DNA of 64,000 nt from Vibrio sp. ES.051 (GTDB lineage: Bacteria > Pseudomonadota > Gammaproteobacteria > Enterobacterales > Vibrionaceae). The stretch lies in assembly GCF_002563795.1 (NCBI RefSeq), contig NZ_PDJL01000005.1:186001-250000 (forward strand), written 5' to 3'. Below, piece by piece: positions 27,345 through 37,324 of this stretch. Position numbers and translations under genes: made by a program. Numbering within the stretch: the stretch's first letter is position 1; every line of letters begins with the position of its first letter. The notes under the pieces were generated by a model. It was given only the letters and a program-made list of their open reading frames with translations. It did not search any database and had not been told where the DNA came from.

Positions 27345-28859
27345 TTAAGCGCCTTCGTTATGTAATTCTAGGTTTGCAAGATCTTGCTGGATTTCTAGCT
27401 GTGTCTTCGCGTCATCGTTGCGAATACCATCTAAAAAGTCTAGATACTTCTGGTCGATATCACCTGTCACGTACTCACCATTGAAAACCGATGTATCGAA
27501 CTGGTTAATGTCTTGGTTACCAAAACCAACCGCTTCAACCAAATCTTCTAAACGTTGGTAAATCAGCGCATCCGCGCCAATCTGTTTACAAATAGTGTCA
27601 TTGTCTCGGCCATGTGCAATCAGTTCTGTTGCACTTGGCATGTCGATTCCGTACACATTCGGGAAACGCACTTCTGGCGCAGCAGAAACCATAAATACTT
27701 TGTTCGCGCCCGAGTCACGCGCCATCTCGATAATCTGTTCTGATGTTGTACCACGGACGATGGAGTCATCAACCAACAGTACATTTTTACCTTTGAACTC
27801 AGAGCGAATCGCATTCAACTTTCGACGTACGGACTTCTTACGCTGTTGCTGACCCGGCATAATAAATGTCCGACCTACATAACGGTTTTTCACGAAGCCT
27901 TGGCGATAGGGTTTATTGATCGCTTGAGCAATCTGCAGTGCGATATCACAAGATGTTTCTGGGATTGGAATGACCACATCAATATCAAGCTCTGAGAAAT
28001 CTTCACGAATACGTTCGCCCAATTTCTTACCCATCTCTACACGTGCGCTATAAACCGAAATCTTATCAATGAATGAGTCAGGGCGAGCAAAATAAACGAA
28101 TTCGAAAATACATGGGTTGAGCTTAGGGTTGTCCGCACATTGTTTCGTGAATAACTCACCATCGAAGGTAGCGTAAATAGCTTCACCAGGTGAAACATCA
28201 CGAACAAAATCAAAACCAACTGCATCTAGTGCAACAGATTCAGACGCTACCATGTATTCAGCTTTACCATCCACTTCGCGCTTGCCCAAGCATAATGGAC
28301 GAATACCGTTTGGGTCGCGAAAAGCGATCATACCGTGGCCGATAATCATTGCTGTCACAGCGTAAGCACCACGAATGGTACGATGCACATTGGTGACAGC
28401 TCGGAATACATCTTCTGTGGTGACGTTTCCTTTTACCGAATCAATTTCGTGAGCAAGGACGTTGAGTAGGACTTCTGAATCTGAAGTGGTGTTGATGTGA
28501 CGGCGATCTTTCTCGAACAGCTTTTGCCGAACTTCATGCGCGTTGGTTAAATTACCATTGTGGGCAAGAGTAATACCGAAAGGAGAGTTTACGTAGAAAG
28601 GCTGTGCTTCTGACGAGCTCGAACTGCCTGCGGTTGGGTAACGAACGTGGCCGATCCCGACCTCCCCTTGTAAGCGCTGCATGTGTCTTGCTTCAAACAC
28701 ATCGGTAACTAAACCATTCGCCTTACGCAGACGAAAACGATTGCTTTCTATGGTACAAATACCAGCGGCATCTTGGCCACGATGCTGTAACACCGTTAAC
28801 GCGTCATAAATAGACTGGTTTACAGGCGTTGTGCCCACAATTCCAACAATACCACACAT
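27345..28859 (-). CDS. purF: Amidophosphoribosyltransferase PurF
   Basis: 504 residues. First committed step of purine synthesis: PRPP plus glutamine to phosphoribosylamine. Class II glutaminase with the nucleophile Cys2 exposed by Met removal (MCGIVGIVG), and a C-terminal phosphoribosyltransferase with the PRPP loop [14 protein letters not shown]. Follows cvpA by 36 bases; a PurR box upstream of cvpA should control both. Confidence 0.98.
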   Translation of the reverse strand: MCGIVGIVGTTPVNQSIYDALTVLQHRGQDAAGICTIESNRFRLRKANGLVTDVFEARHMQRLQGEVGIGHVRYPTAGSSSSSEAQPFYVNSPFGITLAHNGNLTNAHEVRQKLFEKDRRHINTTSDSEVLLNVLAHEIDSVKGNVTTEDVFRAVTNVHRTIRGAYAVTAMIIGHGMIAFRDPNGIRPLCLGKREVDGKAEYMVASESVALDAVGFDFVRDVSPGEAIYATFDGELFTKQCADNPKLNPCIFEFVYFARPDSFIDKISVYSARVEMGKKLGERIREDFSELDIDVVIPIPETSCDIALQIAQAINKPYRQGFVKNRYVGRTFIMPGQQQRKKSVRRKLNAIRSEFKGKNVLLVDDSIVRGTTSEQIIEMARDSGANKVFMVSAAPEVRFPNVYGIDMPSATELIAHGRDNDTICKQIGADALIYQRLEDLVEAVGFGNQDINQFDTSVFNGEYVTGDIDQKYLDFLDGIRNDDAKTQLEIQQDLANLELHNEGA

Positions 28860-28895
28860 GTCCTAATCCTCGATTTGCGACAGTAGCTGGCACTA

Positions 28896-29387
28896 CTAGA
28901 TAGTGCCAGACAGAAAACTCGATGTTGCTTGTAAATGCTCGAAAAATGGCGCAATCACACGTTGAAACTCAGGAAGCAACTGTGATGCATTCCACCAATC
29001 CGAGCTTGGGAATGCCGTAAACGCATCCATAAAAAACAGCACCGCAGAAACGATTAACACCCCACGTAAACCACCAAATACCATCCCAAGAAGTCGGTCA
29101 GTACCTGACAGCCCTGTTTTTTGTACCAGTTGACCAATGACGTAATTCACCACTGCACCAACTACCAAGGTTGCGACGAATAAGGCCGCTATTGCCGCTC
29201 CGTTTCGAAACATGTCGTCTTCGATGTTGGTGAAGTACACCGCTAATTTGGCATAATAATTACTGGAGATAAAAAACGCTCCAAACCAAATAACCAAAGA
29301 CAAGGCTTCTTTAACAAAACCGCGAACTAAACTGATCAGAGCTGAAAGTCCGATCACACCTAAAATGATAAAATCTATCCAATTCAT
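28896..29387 (-). CDS. cvpA: CvpA family inner-membrane protein
   Basis: 163 residues with four membrane helices (IDFIILGVIGLSALISLV, a second near 25-45, one near 65-88, one near 100-122). Needed for colicin V production in E. coli, with wider roles in envelope homeostasis. Gene order cvpA-purF and a PurR box 48 bases upstream match E. coli. Confidence 0.94.
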   Translation of the reverse strand: MNWIDFIILGVIGLSALISLVRGFVKEALSLVIWFGAFFISSNYYAKLAVYFTNIEDDMFRNGAAIAALFVATLVVGAVVNYVIGQLVQKTGLSGTDRLLGMVFGGLRGVLIVSAVLFFMDAFTAFPSSDWWNASQLLPEFQRVIAPFFEHLQATSSFLSGTI

Positions 29388-29434
29388 GCTTTCTTCATCT
29401 TAAGTTGGCGCGCATTTTAACAGAAAAAATGCTG

Positions 29435-29450
29435 ACGCAAACGTTTTCTT
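29435..29450 (-). promoter_or_regulatory. PurR operator of cvpA-purF
   Basis: ACGCAAACGTTTTCTT on the plus strand fits the PurR consensus ACGCAAACGTTTNCNT and is the form found at E. coli cvpA-purF. It overlaps the last two bases of dedD and lies 48 bases before cvpA. Confidence 0.88.
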
Positions 29451-30045
29451 ATGGGTTTAATGGCTTAAATTTAAGCAACTGACCTTTTGAACCTGTGATT
29501 TTTTGTAATTCCTTGACCTGTCGTTCAAGTTTACTTTTTGACACATCAGGACCAACAATCACTCTTGTAAACTCGTTTTCTTGCTTCATGTGAGCTTGGT
29601 AACCACGCTTTTGCAAATCGGCGACAAGCGCGACAGCGTTTTCGTGGTTTTTGAGCGCCATCAACTGAATAATCCACGCAGAATCTGCGTATTGATTTTT
29701 TTCTTCAACGGGGCGCGTTGCTACCTCTACTTTTTCTGATTGTTTAGTAGCTTCTGGTTGCGAAGGCTCCGTTAACTCTGGCTTAGAAACAGCGTGCTGG
29801 GTGTCTTTTGACCCTTGCACTACGGCTTCAACAGGGGAATTCGGTAACGCAATATCATCTTCCACGGGCTCTAATATTTCGAAGTTTTCCACATCACTAT
29901 CAAGCTCAGGCTTGATAGGTATGCTGGCAAACTCTTCTTTATAGTGCAGTTTCTGACCATCTAGCACATCTGGGAGAACAATCACTCCGACTGCGACTAG
30001 AATGATGGTACCGACTAAACGGCTTTGGAATTTACTTGCCATCAA
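29449..30045 (-). CDS. dedD: SPOR-domain cell-division protein DedD
   Basis: 198 residues. A short cytoplasmic N-terminus, one membrane helix (LVGTIILVAVGVIVLPDVLDG), an acidic Pro/Glu-rich periplasmic linker, and a C-terminal SPOR domain (AWIIQLMALKNHENAVALV...FTRVIVGPDVSKSKLE) that binds denuded septal peptidoglycan. Start may be either of two adjacent Met codons. Follows folC by 11 bases. Confidence 0.94.
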   Translation of the reverse strand: MMASKFQSRLVGTIILVAVGVIVLPDVLDGQKLHYKEEFASIPIKPELDSDVENFEILEPVEDDIALPNSPVEAVVQGSKDTQHAVSKPELTEPSQPEATKQSEKVEVATRPVEEKNQYADSAWIIQLMALKNHENAVALVADLQKRGYQAHMKQENEFTRVIVGPDVSKSKLERQVKELQKITGSKGQLLKFKPLNP

Positions 30046-30056
30046 AATACCTTTGC

Positions 30057-31319
30057 TTATTTATTCTTTGATTGCCAATGTTCCAATACCTCTCCGACAG
30101 TATGGAATGAACCAACCACTAAAATGACGTCTTCTTGTTTCGAGCTTTCTCTCGCATGTTCAAAGGCATCAACAGGTGTTTGGAACTGAGCTTGTCCATC
30201 AGGTAAGTATTGGCACAGCTCACCAGCTGTCGCGGCCCGAGGACCAGTCAGCGACGCTGGGTACCAGCGTGTTGCAATTGGAGTTAGCGCTTCAATGGTT
30301 GCTTGAATATCTTTGTCATGCAGCATCGCGACCACAATATGGATATTCTTACCCAAATATTGGTGCTTCACTTTCTCGACCAAGTATTCAGCAGAGTGCG
30401 GGTTGTGTGCAACATCAAGTACGATCGTCGGATCGTTCTGCAGCACCTGCATTCGACCCACAAGTCGAGCATTATTCAAACCATTTACGATGTTTATGTC
30501 ACTGATTTGCAATTCTGATGCACCCAACGCCATCAATGCCGTCGCCGCGTTTGGCAGAGGAAGAGATGGGATAGGTAGGTCTTCTAACCCAAATGCCCCG
30601 CAACTCCACTTCCACCCGTTCTCCGTTAACTGATAATCATATTGAATACCAACTTGGAAAAACTCCGCGCCTATATCATCCGAATGTGCAGCTACGGTCG
30701 CTGGAGGCATTGATTGACCACAAATTGCTGGCTTCCCTGGACGGTAGATCCCCGCTTTTTCGAAACCAATCACATTAATATCATCACCCAACCACTCCAC
30801 ATGATCGATGGCTAAACTCGTGATCACGGAAACATCATGCTCAACGACGTTCGTTGCATCTAGGCGACCACCAAGGCCCACTTCGAGCAATACAACGTCA
30901 ACTTTTTCTACTTGAAAAATACGCAATGCGGCTAATGTGCCAAATTCAAATAAGCTTAAGCTGATATCGGCGCGCTGTTTTTCGATGTAATCAAATGCTT
31001 CACAGTGCTTGCTGTCTTGTACATCGACACCGTTGATGCGTATACGCTCGTTATAGCGAATAAGGTGGGGAGAACTATACACGCCTACAGAGTAACCAGC
31101 GTCTAACAGAACCGCTTCCATTAGTGCACACGTTGAGCCCTTACCATTGGTGCCGGCAACGGTGATAACAATAGGAGCAGGTTTGGTGAGGTTGGCTTTG
31201 TTTGCCACCGCTTGGACGCGGTCTAAGCCAAGGTCAATTGCTGAAGAATGAATATTTGCTAAATAGTCAAGCCACACCTCTAAAGAGGATGTGGCTTGAG
31301 GAATAGGATTTTGGGTCAT
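30057..31319 (-). CDS. folC: Bifunctional folylpolyglutamate/dihydrofolate synthase FolC
   Basis: 420 residues, Mur ligase family. Adds glutamate to dihydropteroate and to tetrahydrofolates. ATP loop VAGTNGKGSTCALME, followed by SSPHLIRYNERIRING; C-terminal VLDVAHNPHSAEYLVE carries the His/Asp region of the glutamate ligase domain. Lies 44 bases after accD. Confidence 0.96.
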   Translation of the reverse strand: MTQNPIPQATSSLEVWLDYLANIHSSAIDLGLDRVQAVANKANLTKPAPIVITVAGTNGKGSTCALMEAVLLDAGYSVGVYSSPHLIRYNERIRINGVDVQDSKHCEAFDYIEKQRADISLSLFEFGTLAALRIFQVEKVDVVLLEVGLGGRLDATNVVEHDVSVITSLAIDHVEWLGDDINVIGFEKAGIYRPGKPAICGQSMPPATVAAHSDDIGAEFFQVGIQYDYQLTENGWKWSCGAFGLEDLPIPSLPLPNAATALMALGASELQISDINIVNGLNNARLVGRMQVLQNDPTIVLDVAHNPHSAEYLVEKVKHQYLGKNIHIVVAMLHDKDIQATIEALTPIATRWYPASLTGPRAATAGELCQYLPDGQAQFQTPVDAFEHARESSKQEDVILVVGSFHTVGEVLEHWQSKNK

Positions 31320-31363
31320 CTAACTGTAACCATCAAATTCTTTGGTTTATGTTAGTTGTTACT

Positions 31364-32290
31364 TTACCCTTTTTCGTCCACTTCTGGTACAGAATATGGT
31401 TCTTCATTTGGAGATTCGTTAACCGAAACGACCAAAGGAGATTTATGGTTCGTCATCTTAGCGATTAAACCACCGACACGTTGACGCATCTCGCGGCGAT
31501 CAACAATCATATCAATCGCACCATGCTCTAGGAGGAATTCACTACGTTGGAAGCCTTCAGGAAGGTCTTCACGTACTGTCTGCTCAATCACACGTCGACC
31601 AGCAAAACCGATCAGAGCTTTAGGTTCACCAATATTGATATCGCCTAACATTGCCAAACTCGCCGATACGCCACCCATTGTTGGATCCGTCAGTACCGAA
31701 ATAAATGGCAGGCCTTTTTCAGACAAGCGCTCAAGCGCAGCACTGGTTTTCGCCATTTGCATTAGAGACATTAATGCCTCTTGCATACGTGCACCACCAC
31801 TTGCCGAGAAACAAACTAGCGCACAGTTGTTTTCAATTGCCGCATCGACTGCTTTAACGAAACGAGCACCGACGACAGAGCCCATTGACCCTCCCATAAA
31901 GGAGAATTCAAACGCACATGTCACGAGTGGCATGCCTAGCAACTCACCCTGCATTACAATAAGCGCATCCTTTTCGCCACTATTTTTTTGTGCTGCTGAG
32001 AGACGCTCTTTGTATCGCTTAGAATCTTTAAACTTCAGTTTGTCTTGTGGCTCAAGTTCAGTGCCTAGTTCAACATGATTGCCTTCATCTAAGAATGTTT
32101 CCAAACGACGACGCGCTTTCATGCGCATGTGATGGCTACACTTAGGGCAAACTTCTAGGTTGCGCTCAAGCTCTGCATGGTATAAAACCTGCTCACAAGA
32201 GGTACATTTAGTCCACACCCCCTCTGGGATTGAAGCTTTACGTGAACTTACAAGGTTACTTTTCTCTAAAATCTTTTCAAGCCAACTCAT
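31364..32290 (-). CDS. accD: Acetyl-CoA carboxylase carboxyltransferase subunit beta AccD
   Basis: 308 residues. Four-Cys zinc ribbon at Cys29, Cys32, Cys48, Cys51, then the crotonase-fold carboxyltransferase ([39 protein letters not shown]). With AccA it moves carboxyl from biotin to acetyl-CoA, the first step of fatty acid synthesis. accD-folC order is conserved. The C-terminal tail past residue 285 is acidic. Confidence 0.97.
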   Translation of the reverse strand: MSWLEKILEKSNLVSSRKASIPEGVWTKCTSCEQVLYHAELERNLEVCPKCSHHMRMKARRRLETFLDEGNHVELGTELEPQDKLKFKDSKRYKERLSAAQKNSGEKDALIVMQGELLGMPLVTCAFEFSFMGGSMGSVVGARFVKAVDAAIENNCALVCFSASGGARMQEALMSLMQMAKTSAALERLSEKGLPFISVLTDPTMGGVSASLAMLGDINIGEPKALIGFAGRRVIEQTVREDLPEGFQRSEFLLEHGAIDMIVDRREMRQRVGGLIAKMTNHKSPLVVSVNESPNEEPYSVPEVDEKG

Positions 32291-32473
32291 GGAAGACCTT
32301 TTCTCTCAAATCTTACGCTGTATTACGAAAGATATAAATTCGACATAATAACGAGGAATTAAACCATATATTGCCGCTACTGTAGATAAAAAACTGGTTG
32401 TACCTATTTTTGATATCGTCAACAACGGCCTCTAGGCTAAACACTACCGACATTTTGGAAGAAGTTTGTGAAT

Positions 32474-33268
32474 TTAGTTCAAATTATTTGGTAAAAACAG
32501 TGGACCAATCGGAACTTCTGGTAAGCCAAACTCTTCAGGATAGTCCACGTCAACCAAATACAAACCTTCAGCTTTCGCAGTCGCACCAGCCCGTTTGCGG
32601 TCTTTGGCCTCTAACAACCACTCAATCCACTCTGGACTTTCTTCACCACGTCCGACTTTTATCAAGCTCCCCGTGATGTTACGTACCATATGATGCACGA
32701 ACGCATTGGCTTTGATATCGATAACCACATAATCTCCATGACGCGTCACGTTTAGATGCATCAAGTTACGAAATGGGCTTCGAGACTGACAATGCGCCGC
32801 TCGGAATGAAGTAAAATCATTTTCACCCAACAGGTATTGACCCGCTTCGTGCATTGTTCTCTCGTCTAACTCACCATGGTAATGGCTAACCCCTGAGTTG
32901 AGGATACCTGGACGCAGAGCATGATTGAAAATAATGTAACGATAACGACGCGCTGTCGCTGAGAATCGCGCGTGGAAGTCATCTGATACGTGTTTCGCCC
33001 AGCGAACCGCAATATCGCTTGGCATGTTCGCGTTTGCACCCATAGTCCAAGCTACCATTTTTCGACTTACGTTGGTATCGAAGTGAACGACTTGCCCGGT
33101 ACCATGGACTCCTGCGTCGGTACGCCCCGCACACTGCACTTCTACGGGATGATTGGCGACGACAGATAACGCTTTCTCTAGCGCCTCTTGAACACTTTCC
33201 ACATCCCTTTGGCGCTGCCAACCAAAGTAGTTTGTACCGTTGTATTCGATACCTAATGCGATTCTCAT
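32474..33268 (-). CDS. truA: tRNA pseudouridine(38-40) synthase TruA
   Basis: 264 residues. Catalytic Asp51 in [26 protein letters not shown] and [21 protein letters not shown] are also typical. Modifies the anticodon stem-loop. Between it and fimV/hubP is a weak terminator; between it and accD a 183-base gap that must include the accD promoter. Confidence 0.97.
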   Translation of the reverse strand: MRIALGIEYNGTNYFGWQRQRDVESVQEALEKALSVVANHPVEVQCAGRTDAGVHGTGQVVHFDTNVSRKMVAWTMGANANMPSDIAVRWAKHVSDDFHARFSATARRYRYIIFNHALRPGILNSGVSHYHGELDERTMHEAGQYLLGENDFTSFRAAHCQSRSPFRNLMHLNVTRHGDYVVIDIKANAFVHHMVRNITGSLIKVGRGEESPEWIEWLLEAKDRKRAGATAKAEGLYLVDVDYPEEFGLPEVPIGPLFLPNNLN

Positions 33269-33324
33269 CTTAACCTTCGAACTCTAAAATGGGGCGGGAA
33301 GTATATACGTAAGTCCTTCCAGAT

Positions 33325-33350
33325 ACAAAAAGGGCAGCTAACGCTACCCT
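33325..33350 (-). terminator. Terminator after hubP/fimV
   Basis: On the minus strand AGGGTAGC / GCTGCCCT (one GU pair) with loop GTTA, then TTTTT. Lies just past the hubP stop, before truA. Confidence 0.75.
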
Positions 33351-33357
33351 CTTTGAT

Positions 33358-36300
33358 TTATCGACCATTAATCGCGTCAATGAGTCCCTTTGCTTCACGG
33401 CGAATATCATCTTCACCGTAAACAATCGCCTCTTCTAGCAACTTAATCGCCCCTTTAGGGTCATTCATTTCAAGGTACATTTTTGCTAAGTCGAGTTTTC
33501 CCGTGGCTTCTGCGTTGGTATCAACATCAACATCACCGATATCACCAATCACATCAGGAAACTCATTTAACCCAACGTCCAGTTTTAAGTCTTCCTCTTC
33601 GAAATCGTCGCCTTCTTGGTCGACTTGAGCCATCAGCTCATCAATCGTCATGAATTGAGTTTTCTTCGGATCAAAGTCATCCAAGTTATTTTGCTCAGCC
33701 CAGTCTTCTTTCGTGATTTCAGGCTGGCTGAGTGCATCCATCGAATTCCAAACGTCACGTTGGTCTTCAGGTACTTCTTCTGTTTCGCTAGAAGCAGAAC
33801 TATTCGAAGCTGGTTTGAAACCATCCCAATCATCACCGACATCAAGCATCGTCTCAAAATCCATGCCCGCACTAGCGATAGTGTCGCTATCGAGCTTGCT
33901 ATCAAACACTTCTGATTGAGCATCTTCTGCAAGCAAGTTCGCCATTGCTGATTCGTCAAAGTCACTTATCGATTCCTGATTTGGAGTGACGAGATGCGAC
34001 TCGGGTTCGGCATCAAAACTATTCTGCTGGGCGAAGACATCAAATAAGGCATCATGATCGTTATCTGCCTGAATTATCGGTCTGGTTTTTTCTGGCGACT
34101 CTGCTTGCTTCAACGAACCTTCATTTGTCAAAGAAGCCATGACGTCTTCTTCATTAAACTCTGGAAGGTCGTGGTCGTCAAAGCTAAGATCTTCGTCTTC
34201 ATCAGAGGTTGGCTCAATGTCTGCCATTTCAGAGTCAGACAATTTAGGCTCATCCGCCATCGACGCCAGCGCATCTTCTTCGCTGAACTCTGGCAGTTCA
34301 AGCTCATCAAAGTTGAATTCGTCTTCCGCTTCAATAACCGGTTCTGTTTCCGCGCTTTGAGGCTCAATTAAGTCAACCGTTTCGGAAGCCGATTCGTCCG
34401 CCACAGACGCCTGCGCATCTTCTTCACTACGGGGATCAGGCACATCGAGTTCATCGACGTTGAGATCGGATCCCGCTTCGGTAACCGCCTCTACCTCTGA
34501 GCGTTGAGGCTCATTGCCAACCACAGCTTCTTGCTCGTGTTGAATATCAGTTTCCGGCTCTGTTTGGTCCAGTAACCAATCTTCTTCTTGTGGAACACCG
34601 AATTCATTCTCCATCATGTTTGGCGTTGGAGTAAATGCTGGCGCCTCTTCAGCTTGTGGCTGTTGTTCTACTGCTTGATCTACAGGCGACTCCGGTGCGA
34701 CTTCCTCGTCGAAGCGCTTATCGTCTTGAAGAGCATCTTCCACGTCGCTCTGCGGCTCATCAAGTCGCCCTTCTGGCTCTTCCGAGCCGTCAAATAATGC
34801 ATCTAGCTCGGCAGCAAAGTCTGCACTTTCTTGTTCTGTCGGCTGAACGTCTTCACTGTTTGATTCAAATACGTCATCCAGATCATTCATTACAGGATCG
34901 TGCTTTGGAGAGTGTTGTTCTAACTCTCCTGAGAGCTCATTGTTATTTAATGGTTCAACTCGCTCGGTTTCAACCGTTTGCTGCTCTTTCTCGTCTGGCT
35001 GACTTTCACTCACTAGCGCATCAAGGTCTAGGCCGGATTCAACTTCTGGCTCTTGTTCAATTTGCTCTGGCTCAGTCGTCGGAGATGGTTTTCCTTCAGG
35101 TTCAAGTCCATCAAAGCCAAGTGACGCTAATAAGTCTTCTTCATTTGATGGGTCTTGCTCGGGTTCTTCATCTTCTCGAATCAGATCATCAAATGGATCC
35201 TGCTCGGTCGTGGTTTCTGTTTCAATTTCTGGAGTAATGTCTTCACCGAGCAATTCATCCAGTAGATCCGTGCTATCAGCATCCAACTCTTCGATGCTGT
35301 CATCACCTTTGAAACCAGAGAGCGCTTCTAGTTCATTAAGTGGGTCAAACTCTTCATCGTCTTCATTTTCATCAAAGTCAACAAGCTCATCCAACAGTTC
35401 AGTGCTGTTTTGGCCAAGACTGATATCATCATCGCTTGTGGCAAGCTCTGGTTCTTCTGGTTCAGACGATTCAGTGACTGACGGTTCGTATTGGGCCAAT
35501 AACTTATCAATATCATCATCAGATGCTTCACCCGCGGTAAAATTATCCTCTGATACTGACTGTTTTAATGCCGGTTTATCGATATCGAGATCTAAGTCGT
35601 CACTACCAAGCTCGGCAAACAGATCATCAAGCAGAGCTTGATCAACACTGTCGTGCGACATCTCTTCTGACGGCCCATCAGTAGCAAGTAGCTCAGCAAA
35701 GGCATCTTCTGATAGAGAATCAGCATTAGTGCTATCATTGTCTGAGAGATCAAAATCAGTCTCATCATCAAGCACTGCTAATTCTGGCGCAACCTCATCA
35801 AGTGCACGCTCCATTTCTTCTAAGCCAAGTGCTTTCTCTGCTCCATTGACCTTGATACCGTTGCTCGATGATTCAAACTCATCCGAACCTACTTCAAGGT
35901 TACCGTCGTCACCGATGCCTGCAAATGGGTCATCATCCCCTTCTAGATTAAAGTCGAGCTCTTCGTCGTCAAGGTTAGCAAAGACATCCTCTTCTATCTC
36001 TGGTGTCACTTCTTGATCAGTCAGCTCCTCGGCGTCATCATTCGCGAACAAATCATCATCGAGCGTTAACTCTTCATCAAGTTCATCCGTTCCCGTTAGG
36101 GCAATCGGTGTCGCTAATGGATCGGTGTCTTGAGTACCCTGAGTTGCTGACTCTTCACTTTTCTCTTTAGAGCGACGTCCTAATAACATAACCACTAAGA
36201 AAGCCAGTAATGTTCCAGGAATAAGAGCTGCTAAGCCAACTAACCAACCGTTGGACAACATTTTATCCATCATACTTGGCTGCATACGTTGCTGTTCGGC

Positions 36301-37125
36301 AAGACGCTGGCGTTCTTCTTCCAGAAGCTTTTCTACCTCGGTTCGAATACGCGCTTCGTCATTAAGCTCATTTTTCAACGTTTCAACTTCGCTTTGTACC
36401 TCCGACAGCATCAAACGTAAGCGATGGTTTTTCTCTTCTAGTGCTTCCAATTCATGTTGAGAACCTTGAAGCTTGCCTTTCAGTTCGCTGACCTGCTTTT
36501 CGCCCTGTGGAGATGTGTTCACAGGCGGAACTGGCATGACAGGTATCGTTTTTTGAATAGGATCTGGCTGTACAGACGCAACGGTTTTTGCTTGAGGAGG
36601 CTCAGATTTAGGCACCACCTTGATTTGGGGTTTTTCTGGTTCCGCCACTCGTTCTGTTGGCGCTGGTTTATTAGCGGGCTTAGGTTGTTTTAAGCGTGCC
36701 TCATGCGCCTTCATGATGGCAACGGCTTGTTCTGTTGTCGCGCTTTGCACTTGCTCTAATGAAGGGACACGAAGTCGGCTTCCAGGAATTAGCTCATGAA
36801 TATTCTGCTTATCAAACGCTTGAGGGTTAATGCGATAAATGGCGAGAAGCGTTTGTTGAACGGTAGCACCACGTGAAGGCCGCAATTCTGTAGCAATCGA
36901 CCATAGCGTTTGGTTTTCACCAGTTGGGCCAAAGAAACGTGAAGGCTGGGTATTGATAGGAGGAGTCGGCAATGCTCGCTCAATCTCTTCAGCATAACTT
37001 GGAGATGATTGCACTTCACCAGACGGGCCGACAAGACGAATTCCTTCGGCTTGAACCACTGACGATGTCTGAGTCGCGCTCATCAACACAAGGGCTGCTA
37101 ACAAACGCTTATAATTTTGACGCAT
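33358..37125 (-). CDS. hubP: Polar landmark protein HubP (FimV family)
   Basis: 1255 residues. Signal peptide (1-26), a FimV N-terminal/LysM-like peptidoglycan-binding region (about 60-118; NQTLWSIATELRPS, LIPGSRLRVPS), Pro-rich stretch, coiled coil (about 205-275), one membrane helix (GWLVGLAALIPGTLLAFLVVMLL, about 289-311), a very acidic cytoplasmic region of some 850 residues with repeats, and the C-terminal FimV domain (DLAKMYLEMNDPKGAIKLLEEAI). In V. cholerae HubP recruits ParA1, FlhG, FlhF and the chemotaxis array to the old pole. The acidic repeats vary between species. fimV is the name in non-Vibrio genera. Confidence 0.93.
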   Translation of the reverse strand: MRQNYKRLLAALVLMSATQTSSVVQAEGIRLVGPSGEVQSSPSYAEEIERALPTPPINTQPSRFFGPTGENQTLWSIATELRPSRGATVQQTLLAIYRINPQAFDKQNIHELIPGSRLRVPSLEQVQSATTEQAVAIMKAHEARLKQPKPANKPAPTERVAEPEKPQIKVVPKSEPPQAKTVASVQPDPIQKTIPVMPVPPVNTSPQGEKQVSELKGKLQGSQHELEALEEKNHRLRLMLSEVQSEVETLKNELNDEARIRTEVEKLLEEERQRLAEQQRMQPSMMDKMLSNGWLVGLAALIPGTLLAFLVVMLLGRRSKEKSEESATQGTQDTDPLATPIALTGTDELDEELTLDDDLFANDDAEELTDQEVTPEIEEDVFANLDDEELDFNLEGDDDPFAGIGDDGNLEVGSDEFESSSNGIKVNGAEKALGLEEMERALDEVAPELAVLDDETDFDLSDNDSTNADSLSEDAFAELLATDGPSEEMSHDSVDQALLDDLFAELGSDDLDLDIDKPALKQSVSEDNFTAGEASDDDIDKLLAQYEPSVTESSEPEEPELATSDDDISLGQNSTELLDELVDFDENEDDEEFDPLNELEALSGFKGDDSIEELDADSTDLLDELLGEDITPEIETETTTEQDPFDDLIREDEEPEQDPSNEEDLLASLGFDGLEPEGKPSPTTEPEQIEQEPEVESGLDLDALVSESQPDEKEQQTVETERVEPLNNNELSGELEQHSPKHDPVMNDLDDVFESNSEDVQPTEQESADFAAELDALFDGSEEPEGRLDEPQSDVEDALQDDKRFDEEVAPESPVDQAVEQQPQAEEAPAFTPTPNMMENEFGVPQEEDWLLDQTEPETDIQHEQEAVVGNEPQRSEVEAVTEAGSDLNVDELDVPDPRSEEDAQASVADESASETVDLIEPQSAETEPVIEAEDEFNFDELELPEFSEEDALASMADEPKLSDSEMADIEPTSDEDEDLSFDDHDLPEFNEEDVMASLTNEGSLKQAESPEKTRPIIQADNDHDALFDVFAQQNSFDAEPESHLVTPNQESISDFDESAMANLLAEDAQSEVFDSKLDSDTIASAGMDFETMLDVGDDWDGFKPASNSSASSETEEVPEDQRDVWNSMDALSQPEITKEDWAEQNNLDDFDPKKTQFMTIDELMAQVDQEGDDFEEEDLKLDVGLNEFPDVIGDIGDVDVDTNAEATGKLDLAKMYLEMNDPKGAIKLLEEAIVYGEDDIRREAKGLIDAINGR

Positions 37126-37273
37126 AGAAGGCTCAGTTTTGTGCTAAATATAATTTAAAATAATGATCGGACAAATATATCGGATATAGGATGCAAAACT
37201 ATAGCCTTGAAGATAAAATTTGTGTGGTTCTCGCCATATTCGTACTAATCTCACACAATTTTGTTCCATTCGT

Positions 37274-37302
37274 ACAAAAAAGCCTCACACCGTGTGAGGC
37301 TT
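37274..37302 (-). terminator. Terminator of the pdxB-asd unit
   Basis: Stem GCCTCAC / GTGAGGC with loop ACCGT (minus strand, ACGGT), followed by TTTTTTG. Lies 20 bases past the asd stop, with the hubP promoter beyond it. Confidence 0.85.
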
Positions 37303-37324
37303 TGAAGTGAGTCGCTGAATTCGC

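Noticed and set aside
31635..32078. 147-codon plus-strand frame inside accD
   Set aside because: Antisense shadow of a highly conserved gene.
34635..35237. 200-codon plus-strand frame inside hubP
   Set aside because: Antisense to an acidic, repeat-rich coding region; its composition mirrors the GA-rich codons of hubP.
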